From Bifidobacterium apousia (GTDB lineage Bacteria; Actinomycetota; Actinomycetes; Actinomycetales; Bifidobacteriaceae), in NCBI RefSeq assembly GCF_007559275.1, contig NZ_VMHK01000001.1, forward strand, positions 496,001 to 560,000: a stretch of DNA of 64,000 bases, read 5' to 3'. Shown piece after piece: positions 37,299 to 45,988 of this stretch (the first letter of the stretch is position 1; each line of letters opens with the position of its first letter). Below the pieces are notes generated by a model. It had not been told where the DNA came from and did no database searches. It saw only the letters and a program-made list of their open reading frames with translations. The position numbers and the translations under genes were made by a program.

Positions 37299-38600
37299 TC
37301 AGTCCCCCTTTTCAGTCTGACCAACCTTGCCCTCCTGGTGTTGGCTGGCCTCGGACAGCGGCATGTGCATCCTGACCTCGGTGCCCCAACCCGGGCGCGA
37401 GACGATCTCGACCCTGCCGCCACGCCGCCGAATCCGGCCGATGATGGACTCTCGGATTCCCAGACGGTCGGCTGGAATCGCATCCATATCGAAGCCTGAT
37501 CCGTGGTCGCGTACGTAGACCTCAACCTGATTCCTGCGGGCCTCGCAATAGACGGAGATGGGTTCCCCACCGTGGGTTACGGCATTGACCAGGGCCTGTC
37601 GGGCCGCGTTGAGCAATGCATCGGTCTGGGCGCAGGGCATGGCGTCGCCCACGGTGACCACCTCGATCGGCTTGCCGGAATCGTCCTCCACCTGTGCGGC
37701 TATCTGGCTCAGCCCTGTGCTGACGGACCGGTCTGAGGGAGTGCGTTCCTGGTAGAGCCAGTTGCGCAGATCGCGCTCCTGGGAGCGAGCCAGGGTGAAG
37801 ACGGTATGCGGGTCGTCGGCATGCAGCTGGATCAGGGCCAGGGTCTGCAGGACGCCATCGTGCAGATGGGCCGCCATATCGGCCCGCTCTTCCTCGCGTT
37901 CCTTCATGGCTCGTTCATCGCCCAGCTGGCTGAGGATTGAGCCTACCCAGGGCACGACCACTGCGGTCACGCCCACAAGAAGCAGGCCGGCCAAGACTAT
38001 CAGGGTCAGGGCCCAATGCAGTTCCTGGGTGGAGAGCAGAAAGATCACCGCAGCAGACAGGATCAGGGCCAGGCTGCCTATCAGGGTCGGCAGGTGGTAG
38101 CCGGTTCCTTGGTTTTCCGGCCTCAGCCAGGCCAGAACCAGTCCTGCGCAGAAAAGCAGGCAGGGGACGACAAAGGCGGGGCGCATACCGCTGTTGAGCA
38201 GAAAGACCGCAGTCAGCAGAAGAATGATGCCCAGGCCTGCCAGCAGTCTGGTTATCCGCCCGGGACTGATGCCGTGATCCTCCTTCTGATCTGGCTGTTC
38301 AGTAAGGATGCTGGGTGCCAGCGGGGCTGACTTCGGGTCATTCGGTTGGACTGCCTGGGTGGGATCGCCCTGGGGGAGCGTCAACCACAGAAAGCAGTAG
38401 ATTACACAGGTGATCAATTTGGGGGCCATAAGCACCATGACCAGGCGGATCCAGAAGACGGGAATGCCCAGGTGTAGGCTGACGCCCTTGCAGACTCCGC
38501 ACAGGATCCTGCCCTTGTGTGGCCTCATCAGGGGCATGCGCGCAGGGTGCAGAGGAGGTGGTTCCCTCAACGTTTGTTCTTCCTGCATGGCTGCGTTCAT
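37299..38600 (-). CDS. PspC-domain sensor histidine kinase
   Basis: The 433-residue kinase starts with a PspC domain (about 22-77) containing KGRILCGVCKGVSLHLGIPV and one TM helix. About four more TM helices lie between residues 117 and 220. A HisKA_3 dimerisation domain has the phospho-acceptor H247 in AAHLHDGVLQTLALIQ. The HATPase domain has NAVTHGGEPISVY, DHGSGFD and the C-terminal RRRGGRVEIVSRPGWGTEV. It is transcribed divergently from a PspC membrane protein and together they form an envelope-stress module. Confidence 0.93.
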   Translation of the reverse strand: MNAAMQEEQTLREPPPLHPARMPLMRPHKGRILCGVCKGVSLHLGIPVFWIRLVMVLMAPKLITCVIYCFLWLTLPQGDPTQAVQPNDPKSAPLAPSILTEQPDQKEDHGISPGRITRLLAGLGIILLLTAVFLLNSGMRPAFVVPCLLFCAGLVLAWLRPENQGTGYHLPTLIGSLALILSAAVIFLLSTQELHWALTLIVLAGLLLVGVTAVVVPWVGSILSQLGDERAMKEREEERADMAAHLHDGVLQTLALIQLHADDPHTVFTLARSQERDLRNWLYQERTPSDRSVSTGLSQIAAQVEDDSGKPIEVVTVGDAMPCAQTDALLNAARQALVNAVTHGGEPISVYCEARRNQVEVYVRDHGSGFDMDAIPADRLGIRESIIGRIRRRGGRVEIVSRPGWGTEVRMHMPLSEASQHQEGKVGQTEKGD

Positions 38601-38713
38601 GCCTCCATTATCGGTTTCGGATCGTACCGATAGGGCAATAAGGGGAAGAAATCAGGGTCGAATCAGGGTGTTCCCCCATGAGATTTGCGCTCGCGGGGTG
38701 TTCTAATGAAGAT

Positions 38714-40618
38714 ATGAGTAGCGACATGAACGGCAATGGCCCCGACAACGGCTGGCAGTGGAAGTTCGACAGGTTCTTCCGCGCCTGCAGGGAGTCCTAT
38801 CTGATCCGTGACCAGGGATGGGTAGGCGGTGTTTGCGTAGCCTTGGCCCGTCGCCTGGGTTGGAGCGTGACCCTGGTCAGAGCCTTGATGATTCTGGCGG
38901 TCTTTTTCTTCGGTGCCGGTGCCGCCTTCTACGGCTTTGCCTGGTTCGTCCTGCCGGACCGGCGTGGGGTCATTATCGCCCAGGAGCTGATCCACGGGAT
39001 TTGGCATGCTTCCATGGTGGGCATTATCATTTACTGGCTGCTGGCCATCCTGATTCCTGGAGTCGGAATCTTTTCACTGGCCTTCGGTGCCCTGGTCCTG
39101 TATCTGTTCATCCGGTGGAGCCGCAACAAGGCCCTGGAGTACCAAAGAGGGTACTGGACTGGGCCGGATGCTGGCAGACCGGTTTCGGGCGATCCTTGGG
39201 TGATGGGACCGCAGTATTCGGAACGGCCGAGTGGTGCAGGCTCGCAATGGTATCCGAATCAGCCTAACTACCCAAGCTTTTCGGGGTATGAGGGGTACCA
39301 GGATTACACAGGGACGCGAAGCAATACGCAGACAGACGGCAATGCAAGCACAGAAGGATACAGGAACCAGCCAGGGGATTCCGATTCGTATGGAACTCGG
39401 GAACAACAAGGGGATGCGACTGCTTCCGGACATATTTTTGAGACAGCGGATTCGGCAAACGCTGCCAGCGATTCTGATAATACGCAAGGCTGTGAGAATC
39501 CTGTCGCTGGTGCAGCTCCCGGAGGTTGGACGGGGGCAGAAGGACCTGCAGAACCTGTTGGGAACATGAATCAGTCATATGGATTCAGTGACTGGCCGGA
39601 CTATGGCACAGCCGGGTCATTCTCGACAGGGCCGGGAATAGCCCGTAAGACTCCGTCGGTTCCGCCCCGGATACGGCGTCGTCCCGCCGGACCTGCGCTG
39701 GTCAGTCTTCTGTCAGGACTGATCCTGGTTTCCGGCGCAGGGGTCTGGTGGATGGCCACGAACCCCTATCGCGGATTGAATGTGGCCTTGACTTTCGCTC
39801 TGATCTGGGCTGGAGGCGTTACGCTGATACTTGGCGTGGTCATACTGATCCTGGGCTTGATGGGCCGCAGGTCTGGAGGACTGACCCCCATTGCCCTGAT
39901 GGCCTGCTTGGTTGTCCTGATGCTGGCTTCTGGTTCGGCCATACCAGGCATTGAGCAAACCCAGAACCGCAGGATCCTAGCCGAATACGCCACAGTTCAA
40001 GTTAACGGCAACAACCATGGGCGCTTGTTGGGGGCGGACAGTGCAGACATGAGGCGTTACCGCCGCGGAATCGCACTGGTCGGAGACCCGCAGGATCAGG
40101 GAAGTGCCGTCATTGACCTGACTGGTTATGAGCAGAAACACGGCACCCATCGTGTTCAGATTATGGATGATGCGGAGAGTACAGTCTCAGGCTGTCCGAC
40201 GGGCACCGTCCGCCTGGCTGTGGCCTATGCTGACGTTCGCCTGCTCATTCCTAAGGGATGCAGTCTGTCCTATAGGGAACACACCGACCTCTACAGGGTC
40301 TTGGGATCAGGCGCGGCTGACTGGATAACTGAGACGGAACAGGGAAACCGGATGTGGTGGGGCAATACGTCGCCATCAGCTGAACGACGCAATTGGGAGG
40401 AAGCCCTGCGAGCGTCCAAGGAGGATCAGTGGCATATGCCCGACGATCCCGAATTGATCGTCGATGCCAATCTCATGGCCGGTGCGCGGGTCACCGTGCA
40501 AGCCCAGGGGAGCGCTACCCAGCCGAAGCGGGCGCAGCTCTACAGCGGATCGATCAATGAATATTGGGATTATAGCTACAATCCATGGCAGTTTGGGGAG
40601 GATCAGGAAGATGACTGA
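38714..40618 (+). CDS. PspC-domain membrane protein
   Basis: I start it at ATG 38714 (MSSDMNGNGPDNGWQWKF), which gives 634 aa; the frame is open 36 nt earlier. The PspC block is LIRDQGWVGGVCVALARRLG, with two TM helices downstream, then a third pair of TM helices (about 100-140). A 180-residue cytoplasmic or external linker rich in Gly, Ser, Asn, Tyr and Gln follows. Three more TM helices (about 328-415) and a C-terminal domain with a beta-rich pattern complete it. The end resembles the DUF2154/LiaF-like region in context, but I am not certain. Translation of the next gene overlaps its stop. Confidence 0.85.
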   Translation: MSSDMNGNGPDNGWQWKFDRFFRACRESYLIRDQGWVGGVCVALARRLGWSVTLVRALMILAVFFFGAGAAFYGFAWFVLPDRRGVIIAQELIHGIWHASMVGIIIYWLLAILIPGVGIFSLAFGALVLYLFIRWSRNKALEYQRGYWTGPDAGRPVSGDPWVMGPQYSERPSGAGSQWYPNQPNYPSFSGYEGYQDYTGTRSNTQTDGNASTEGYRNQPGDSDSYGTREQQGDATASGHIFETADSANAASDSDNTQGCENPVAGAAPGGWTGAEGPAEPVGNMNQSYGFSDWPDYGTAGSFSTGPGIARKTPSVPPRIRRRPAGPALVSLLSGLILVSGAGVWWMATNPYRGLNVALTFALIWAGGVTLILGVVILILGLMGRRSGGLTPIALMACLVVLMLASGSAIPGIEQTQNRRILAEYATVQVNGNNHGRLLGADSADMRRYRRGIALVGDPQDQGSAVIDLTGYEQKHGTHRVQIMDDAESTVSGCPTGTVRLAVAYADVRLLIPKGCSLSYREHTDLYRVLGSGAADWITETEQGNRMWWGNTSPSAERRNWEEALRASKEDQWHMPDDPELIVDANLMAGARVTVQAQGSATQPKRAQLYSGSINEYWDYSYNPWQFGEDQEDD

Positions 40619-41018
40619 TATGCAGCAACCAGAAGGAGGCCATCCGCTCGATCGTCAGGAGCGCACCACCAAGGTCATGCCGGTTGAATCACAGGCACCC
40701 CCGATATACCAGGTTCGGATGCAGCCGCCGGAGCCGGTCCGTCCTAGCGGCCCCAGCATGCCTACCATCATTTTTGGCGTCCTGGTTGGACTTTTGGCTC
40801 TGACCATGTTGGCTTTAGGATTGGTCTTTCTGCGTTACGGTACGGATCTGACCCTAGTCATACCCTGGCAGCGGATTATTCCATTGATTTTTGCTGGCCT
40901 GGGCTTGGTGCTGATTGTCGCTGCTATATCAACTTGGCTGGCATCAACAAAGCGCGTTCGTCATGACTCAAAAGACCAAGATATTCCAGAAGATCAGGCT
41001 GCCAAGGATGGCCAGTGA
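40611..41018 (+). CDS. Small membrane protein of the PspC module
   Basis: Starting at ATG 40611, which overlaps the PspC gene stop by 8 nt, the product has 135 aa. Two TM segments (about 50-72, IIFGVLVGLLALTMLALGLVF, and 83-108) follow a Gln/Pro-rich N-terminus (PPIYQVRMQPPEPVRPSG), and the C-terminus is charged. I do not recognise a family. The overlapping start suggests coupled translation. The last 51 nt overlap the 3' end of the convergent hydrolase gene. Confidence 0.75.
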   Translation: MTDMQQPEGGHPLDRQERTTKVMPVESQAPPIYQVRMQPPEPVRPSGPSMPTIIFGVLVGLLALTMLALGLVFLRYGTDLTLVIPWQRIIPLIFAGLGLVLIVAAISTWLASTKRVRHDSKDQDIPEDQAAKDGQ

Positions 41019-42524
41019 CCCCAACAGGGTTAGGGTCAGGGTCAGCCAGTGGCCAGCGCCAACTACAGCTGGTTTGCCGTCAGGCCGGCTGAAGATGGAG
41101 GTCAGGGTGCTCGCCAAGAGCAGGATGAACATCAGGCAGAGACCTGATAGTAGGAACCAGGAGAATGTCATCATCGAGGACAGATGGACCAGGCCGAAGG
41201 CTTGGCGGACCACAGTGAAGGCATAGGCCAGCAGGGCCGTTATCAGTCCTGCGGCCAACAGTCCCAGTGCCCAAAGCCGTCCGGCCAGACCTTTGCTGAA
41301 GCCGGACCGTTGTCTGACATTGCCTCGAGCCCGCAGATGTGAGTTCAAGGCTCCTATCAGGGCAGTTATGAGGGCAGCAACCAGCAGAACGGGGCCACTG
41401 GCCATCAAGGTCAGCAGGGCGGTCAGCGAGGAAATCAATCCGGAATCAGTACGATCAGGTACTTGATTGAGCTGGTGGGGCTGGCTGCCGGCGATCATGG
41501 GAGTGGACCATTGATCGGCCTGGGTGCCCAAGGCTACAGCGTTGATCCAGTCTTCCAGATTATGAGTATACCGGGGTTCCAAGGGCAACCCGGCCTTGGC
41601 CAGCCGACTGCCGGTGCGAATCTGATGGTTGGTGGGGTAGTAGCGCAGGGTCACATTGTCATTGCCGCTTGCATGAGTTCTGCGGATGATTTCGCGTGCA
41701 CCCTGCTCGATTGGCATGGAGATATCCATGGTGCCGAAGTTGATCATGACGGGCATCCGCAGCTGGTCCAGATAAGGCAGGGAGGGGAAGTCGGCGTACT
41801 CCAGGCCCAGCAGGGACAGGTCCATGCTAATGAACCGGGGTATCACAGTGCGGATTCCCTTGGGCGCGCCAATCAGATCCAAGTAGTTGGTAGCCGCCAT
41901 GGCCATCTGCCGCCGTCCCGGGTAGACGGGGGGCGAAGTCAGGATGGAAAAGGCGATACTGGAGTCCTTGGCGGTCATGATGGACGATATCCAGGTGCCC
42001 TCGGACTCGGCGTACAGGCCTACCTTGGTTGGATCCACACCCGGCCAGGAGCGTAGTTGGTCAAGCGATCGCTGGTAGTCGGCGGCTAAGGAATGATAGT
42101 CGCGGTGGAAGGTGGTGTAGTTATCCAAACGCTTGTCAGGCACCAGGGTGGTGATGCCGGCCGAGGCCATGGCTGAGGCCAGATCGCCATACACTTCTGA
42201 GGATTTGCCGGTTCCGGCGCCGTGGATGAACAAGCAGGCTGGCCCCGTGCCCTCTCGATCGCGCGGCTGTCTGACGATGGCCTGGATGCGGACTCCGCCA
42301 TCCAGAGCAATGCTGATTTTCCGTTCTTTGACCTTATAAGTACCTTCAGGGGTGGTAGCTCCAAGGCGCGAGGCGATAGCTGTGGACCGGGTCGGAACCT
42401 TGATGTGGTCTCGATAGGGTTCCACCTGCCAGTCGGGTGTCATGGCTTGGCCCAAAAGGAGCATGACCAGCAGGATGACCACGAAGGAGGCGGCAGTGAA
42501 GCCCGCCCGTTTCAGCTTTTGCAC
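40968..42524 (-). CDS. Membrane-anchored alpha/beta hydrolase
   Basis: The 518-aa product starts with GTG 42524. An N-terminal TM helix (7-27) leads into an extracytoplasmic alpha/beta-hydrolase domain (about 60-330). Its oxyanion block is FIHGAGTGKS, the predicted nucleophile S174 is in LYAESEGTW (Ala replaces the first Gly of GxSxG), and Asp in INFGTMDIS and His in YYPTNHQIRTG could complete the triad. The C-terminal 150 residues hold about four more TM helices. It begins 9 nt after the DUF4125 gene in the same direction, so it is probably the third gene of that operon. Substrate unknown. Confidence 0.85.
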   Translation of the reverse strand: MQKLKRAGFTAASFVVILLVMLLLGQAMTPDWQVEPYRDHIKVPTRSTAIASRLGATTPEGTYKVKERKISIALDGGVRIQAIVRQPRDREGTGPACLFIHGAGTGKSSEVYGDLASAMASAGITTLVPDKRLDNYTTFHRDYHSLAADYQRSLDQLRSWPGVDPTKVGLYAESEGTWISSIMTAKDSSIAFSILTSPPVYPGRRQMAMAATNYLDLIGAPKGIRTVIPRFISMDLSLLGLEYADFPSLPYLDQLRMPVMINFGTMDISMPIEQGAREIIRRTHASGNDNVTLRYYPTNHQIRTGSRLAKAGLPLEPRYTHNLEDWINAVALGTQADQWSTPMIAGSQPHQLNQVPDRTDSGLISSLTALLTLMASGPVLLVAALITALIGALNSHLRARGNVRQRSGFSKGLAGRLWALGLLAAGLITALLAYAFTVVRQAFGLVHLSSMMTFSWFLLSGLCLMFILLLASTLTSIFSRPDGKPAVVGAGHWLTLTLTLLGSLAILGSLIFWNILVF

Positions 42525-42533
42525 CCGTCAACT

Positions 42534-43226
42534 TTACCTGACCGTTCGACAAGTTGAAGAGATTGAAGCTCCTGATTGTGGTTCAGGAGGTCGGTCCTGG
42601 GCCTGTTCGGCTTCGTCCAGGGTCTCGAAGCCGTTCATTTGCACTGTGGCCAGGATGGTTTCCTCGGTCAGGTTGCCGCCACGGGCCTCGATCTGGTCCA
42701 CCATGGACTGGTAAAGATCCAGGGTCCGGGCCGAATAGGTGCCTAGTTCGCCACGCAGATAGGTCTCGAAAGAGGTGGCTTCCGGAGTGTCTTCACTGGT
42801 GCGCAGGACTCGCATCTCCTGACCTAGACGGGGGTAGCGCTCGCGAAAGTCCTTGGCCCAGGCCACCTGCCTGTCGATGATGCGTTCCTGCTGCCCCTGT
42901 CGGTCCAGGCCCAGCCGGGGCAGGTAGGGGGCGATGCTGCTGTGGTACTGGTCTGGGGCTGTGGACTCCATCATCCGCCCATACTTCTCGGTCAACAGGT
43001 TGCGCCCTTGTTTGTCGGCCTGATCCAGGTCGTCCGCATAGCTGGTCAGCAGGGGATGCGGCCAGGTCAGGAACTGGCTCAGGCGCATCTGGTGGAACAT
43101 GGGCCAGTTGCCCTGACAGTTGGCCGGACCGCCCTCATTGTTGACCTGTTGGAACTGTTCCCATTCGTGGCGGACGATCCGCTCGCGCAGGGATTCCTCA
43201 TTCTGGCATTGCTCGTCGTTTGCCAT
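42534..43226 (-). CDS. DUF4125 family protein
   Basis: This 230-aa soluble protein has AAAGGAG before ATG 43226. The first 70 residues match what I recall of DUF4125: LRERIVRHEWEQFQQVNNEG, then CQGNWPMFHQMRLSQFLTWP and LLTSYADDL. The rest is helical with few hydrophobic stretches. No catalytic motif is visible and the function is unknown. The gene lies 12 nt downstream of the TPR-DUF4037 gene, a pairing I recall from other Gram-positives, which suggests the two products act together. Confidence 0.85.
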   Translation of the reverse strand: MANDEQCQNEESLRERIVRHEWEQFQQVNNEGGPANCQGNWPMFHQMRLSQFLTWPHPLLTSYADDLDQADKQGRNLLTEKYGRMMESTAPDQYHSSIAPYLPRLGLDRQGQQERIIDRQVAWAKDFRERYPRLGQEMRVLRTSEDTPEATSFETYLRGELGTYSARTLDLYQSMVDQIEARGGNLTEETILATVQMNGFETLDEAEQAQDRPPEPQSGASISSTCRTVR

Positions 43227-43238
43227 CCTTGGCTCCTT

Positions 43239-45278
43239 TCAGATGCTGTGCAGAACCGTGTCGTCACTGGAAATGTGCGCTTCGACATAGGGGCGCTGCC
43301 ATTCCAGGAAGGTTTCGGGGCTGTTGGTCAGGCCCTCCGCCTGCAACTCTTCCACGATTCTTGCGCAGATGGACTCCACAAGCTCGGTGACGCGTTCGGC
43401 GGCCGGCCGGGCCCCCTTGCCGCCTTCGCCAAAGCCTTGCCCCCCGTAACAGGCAGCCGATGCCAGGCGCAGGATGTCCTCCAGCTGCTCGGTCAGGTCG
43501 GCCAGCCTGGTGGCCACTCGTCCGCTCAGCCGCCGCAGGGCCGCGAAGGTCCACTTGTAATAGGGCAGGTAACCGACGGTCAGCGGATTGTTGATCAGGA
43601 AGATCAGGGAGGCGCAGGCTTTGATGAACTCGTTGATTGACAGCATGGCTGCAGCCTCGTCGCCCCGCTGCAGACTCCGCGGCAGATTGTATTGGCCCGC
43701 CTGGGCGATCATGCCCAGCCGACGGGAGATCAGGCAGAAGCGCACATCGTCGGGCATGGCCTTGAACCCTTGCCGGGTGGCCAGCATCTGTCCCAGAGGA
43801 TCGGCGAAAATCCTGCCGTTGGTGGCCGCCGCCAGTGTGGCCTCGTCCAGGAGCAGCCACTCGTGGGGGTGATCTTCCGGGGGCGCCTGCCGGTAGCCGG
43901 TCAGGGATTCGAAGAAGGCGCCGATCTCAAAGACGCCTACACGTCGGTTAGCCCCCTTAGCTCTGACGCTGTCGGTTCGTGAGCCGAACCCCATGAATTC
44001 GGTGGGCAGGGCCTCATAGTCCTTCTGCAGCTGGTCGCCGATGGTCTGGTAATCCTCGCTGGTCAGCCACAGGCAGAAGCCGGGGCCGAAATCATGATCC
44101 CGGGAGATGGCGTCGTCAAAGCCGTAGCAGTCCGATCCATGGCCCATCAGGCCTACGGCGATCCGGCCGCGATATTGGGGGTAGCGTTCCTCCAGCATGG
44201 GACGGCCCACCTGCTCCCAGTAAGTCTTGGCCAGGTCCAGTCCTTGAATATCCGTGCGGGAATCATGCTGATTGTTGTCATTGTTCTGATTCCTGGCCGG
44301 ATGCCGGTTTGAACCGGTCTTTGGCTGGCTGGGTGCTGCCTGCTTAGCCTGGTCGGATTGGTCCTTGTCCCCGTTTTTATCAGCAGCGGCCTGGGCCTGG
44401 CCCAGATTGGCCTTGGTGATCTGGTAGTAGTCGCTGCCCTTACCGTATCGATCCTCAATGATGGCCAAGGCCTTGCGATAGGTGTCTGCCGATTGACTGA
44501 AGCGACCGGTCATATAACAGACTTGAGCAAAGCCGGCCAAGGCTGAGGCATAGTGTGCGCTGTTTTCCAGGTGGCCGGTTCGATAAATATCCAGAGCTGT
44601 GCGAGCCTGGTCCCAGGCCTCTTGCAGAGCCTGCGGACTGTCGCTGCGCTGCATGAGCAGAAGGGCCAGATTGGTGTGGGTGGTGGCCAGATCCTGATCC
44701 TGGGAAGGGTCAGTGCTGGAATTCTCCAGGATGCCCATGGCTTGGCGCAGCTCCTGCTCGGCCTGGTCGGGTCGGTCGGTTTCGCTGTAGAGCATGGACA
44801 GGTTGTTGTGCAGGGCCGCCAGGCGCCGATCCTTGGACCCAAGGGTCTTGGCTGCGGAGGCAAGCGCCTGCCGGTAGAGGTCTTCGGCCTGGTCGTACTT
44901 CTTGGCTGCCCGCAGACCTGTGGCTGCATTAATCAGGGTGGTCGTCCAGGCCTCGGACCCCTCAATACGCATGCGTGTGGCCAGTTCGATGGCGCGCTGG
45001 ATCATCCACATGTTCTCCTGGTGGCGGCCCTGGGACCGGTAGAAGCCCATGATTTCGTTCAGCACGGTCAGCAGTCCGGCATCATTGCCCGCATTCTCCG
45101 CATCCACCAGCGCCTGCTGCAGGTAGGGTTCAGCTTCGTCGCGAGCCTTGCCCGCACTGAAGATGGCATCCAGTCCGTCCAGGAAGGCTTGGGTGTCGAA
45201 GCTGCCGTCCGGTTGCAGGTAGGACTGTTGAGGCTCTTCCCGCTTGCTGTCTGGGATAGGTGTCTGGTCCTGGCTCAT
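43239..45278 (-). CDS. TPR-repeat protein with C-terminal DUF4037 nucleotidyltransferase-like domain
   Basis: The 679-residue protein has three parts. Residues 30-300 are TPR-like helical pairs (for example AEDLYRQALASAAKTLGSKD and HTNLALLLMQRSDSPQALQ). Residues 300-345 are a polar, disordered linker rich in Asn, Gln, Asp and Lys. Residues 345-679 are DUF4037, whose GHGSDCYGFDDAISRDHDFG (380-399) gives the G-S... D-x-D pattern of nucleotidyltransferases (G381, S382, D394, D396). No substrate is known to me. It heads the likely operon TPR-DUF4037, DUF4125, hydrolase, and a perfect palindrome lies 76 nt upstream of the start. Confidence 0.85.
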   Translation of the reverse strand: MSQDQTPIPDSKREEPQQSYLQPDGSFDTQAFLDGLDAIFSAGKARDEAEPYLQQALVDAENAGNDAGLLTVLNEIMGFYRSQGRHQENMWMIQRAIELATRMRIEGSEAWTTTLINAATGLRAAKKYDQAEDLYRQALASAAKTLGSKDRRLAALHNNLSMLYSETDRPDQAEQELRQAMGILENSSTDPSQDQDLATTHTNLALLLMQRSDSPQALQEAWDQARTALDIYRTGHLENSAHYASALAGFAQVCYMTGRFSQSADTYRKALAIIEDRYGKGSDYYQITKANLGQAQAAADKNGDKDQSDQAKQAAPSQPKTGSNRHPARNQNNDNNQHDSRTDIQGLDLAKTYWEQVGRPMLEERYPQYRGRIAVGLMGHGSDCYGFDDAISRDHDFGPGFCLWLTSEDYQTIGDQLQKDYEALPTEFMGFGSRTDSVRAKGANRRVGVFEIGAFFESLTGYRQAPPEDHPHEWLLLDEATLAAATNGRIFADPLGQMLATRQGFKAMPDDVRFCLISRRLGMIAQAGQYNLPRSLQRGDEAAAMLSINEFIKACASLIFLINNPLTVGYLPYYKWTFAALRRLSGRVATRLADLTEQLEDILRLASAACYGGQGFGEGGKGARPAAERVTELVESICARIVEELQAEGLTNSPETFLEWQRPYVEAHISSDDTVLHSI

Positions 45279-45353
45279 TTGGCTCCCTTGCTGTCAGGGT
45301 ATCTGTAGGTGCGGGTTCCTCATGGAGCCCTAGCGCCCTGGTCGCTTCTATCT

Positions 45354-45369
45354 ATCAGTCTAGACTGAT
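45354..45369. repeat. Perfect 16-bp palindrome upstream of TPR-DUF4037
   Basis: ATCAGTCTAGACTGAT is its own reverse complement. It lies in the 128-nt gap between the TOPRIM-like gene and the TPR-DUF4037 gene, both on the minus strand. It could be an operator for the latter or a short hairpin ending the former's transcript. Confidence 0.55.
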
Positions 45370-45406
45370 GGTCTTTGATGGACTTCAGTCGGCTATGTCG
45401 CCTAGG

Positions 45407-45988
45407 TCACACCTGCCCGGTGCAGTTGCCTGAATGGGTAACGAGGAGCTCGGCCAAACAGCGCTCATGATTTTGGAAGTGATGGTTTCTTCGATACAAC
45501 TCGATGACACGACAGAGCTCATCCGCGTCATTCCAATATTGGTGCAAGAAAGCATACTGCTTGATCTTGTGCAGCCCCAGTTTCTCCTTGCAGAATTCGC
45601 TGGGTTTCATGTTATTGACGTGCGTCCAGTCCCTATAGGCCCCCTCTTTGATGATGGCCAGGATCTCGATCTCAGGACGAGTAGTCAGTGTAAGTACACG
45701 GGCTTTAGACTGGTACAAAGGCGACAAGTGAAAGCGTTCATTTGGCGAGTCAATAATACGGACGATATTCACGCACGAAGAACCATAGGTCACGGAAAGG
45801 AACCGTTCCTCGATTTCCCTATCTTTACGGCAGCGGGTATAAAACCGACCAGTCTGCGGATCTTCAATAAGGGAATCTTTAGGGATGATCAGTTTTCCTG
45901 CTGTCAGTAGGAGTTCAAAGATGACGCTTTCGGCAGACCCTTCGCAGATAACCAAGGTAGGTTCATTATAAATCGCTTGACTATCCAT
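45407..45988 (-). CDS. TOPRIM/RloB-like partner of the AAA ATPase
   Basis: The ATG at 45988 overlaps the ATPase stop by 8 nt, giving 193 aa. The N-terminus PTLVICEGSAESVIFELLL resembles a TOPRIM first strand with its catalytic Glu. The strand VNIVRIIDSPNERFHLSP has one clear Asp rather than a full DxD, and TTRPEIEILAIIKEG follows. These are features of RloB/AbiLii-type small proteins encoded after AAA15 ATPases. The overlap suggests coupled translation. I infer a nuclease or nucleotide-handling role in a defence pair; family assignment is by pattern only. Confidence 0.65.
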   Translation of the reverse strand: MDSQAIYNEPTLVICEGSAESVIFELLLTAGKLIIPKDSLIEDPQTGRFYTRCRKDREIEERFLSVTYGSSCVNIVRIIDSPNERFHLSPLYQSKARVLTLTTRPEIEILAIIKEGAYRDWTHVNNMKPSEFCKEKLGLHKIKQYAFLHQYWNDADELCRVIELYRRNHHFQNHERCLAELLVTHSGNCTGQV

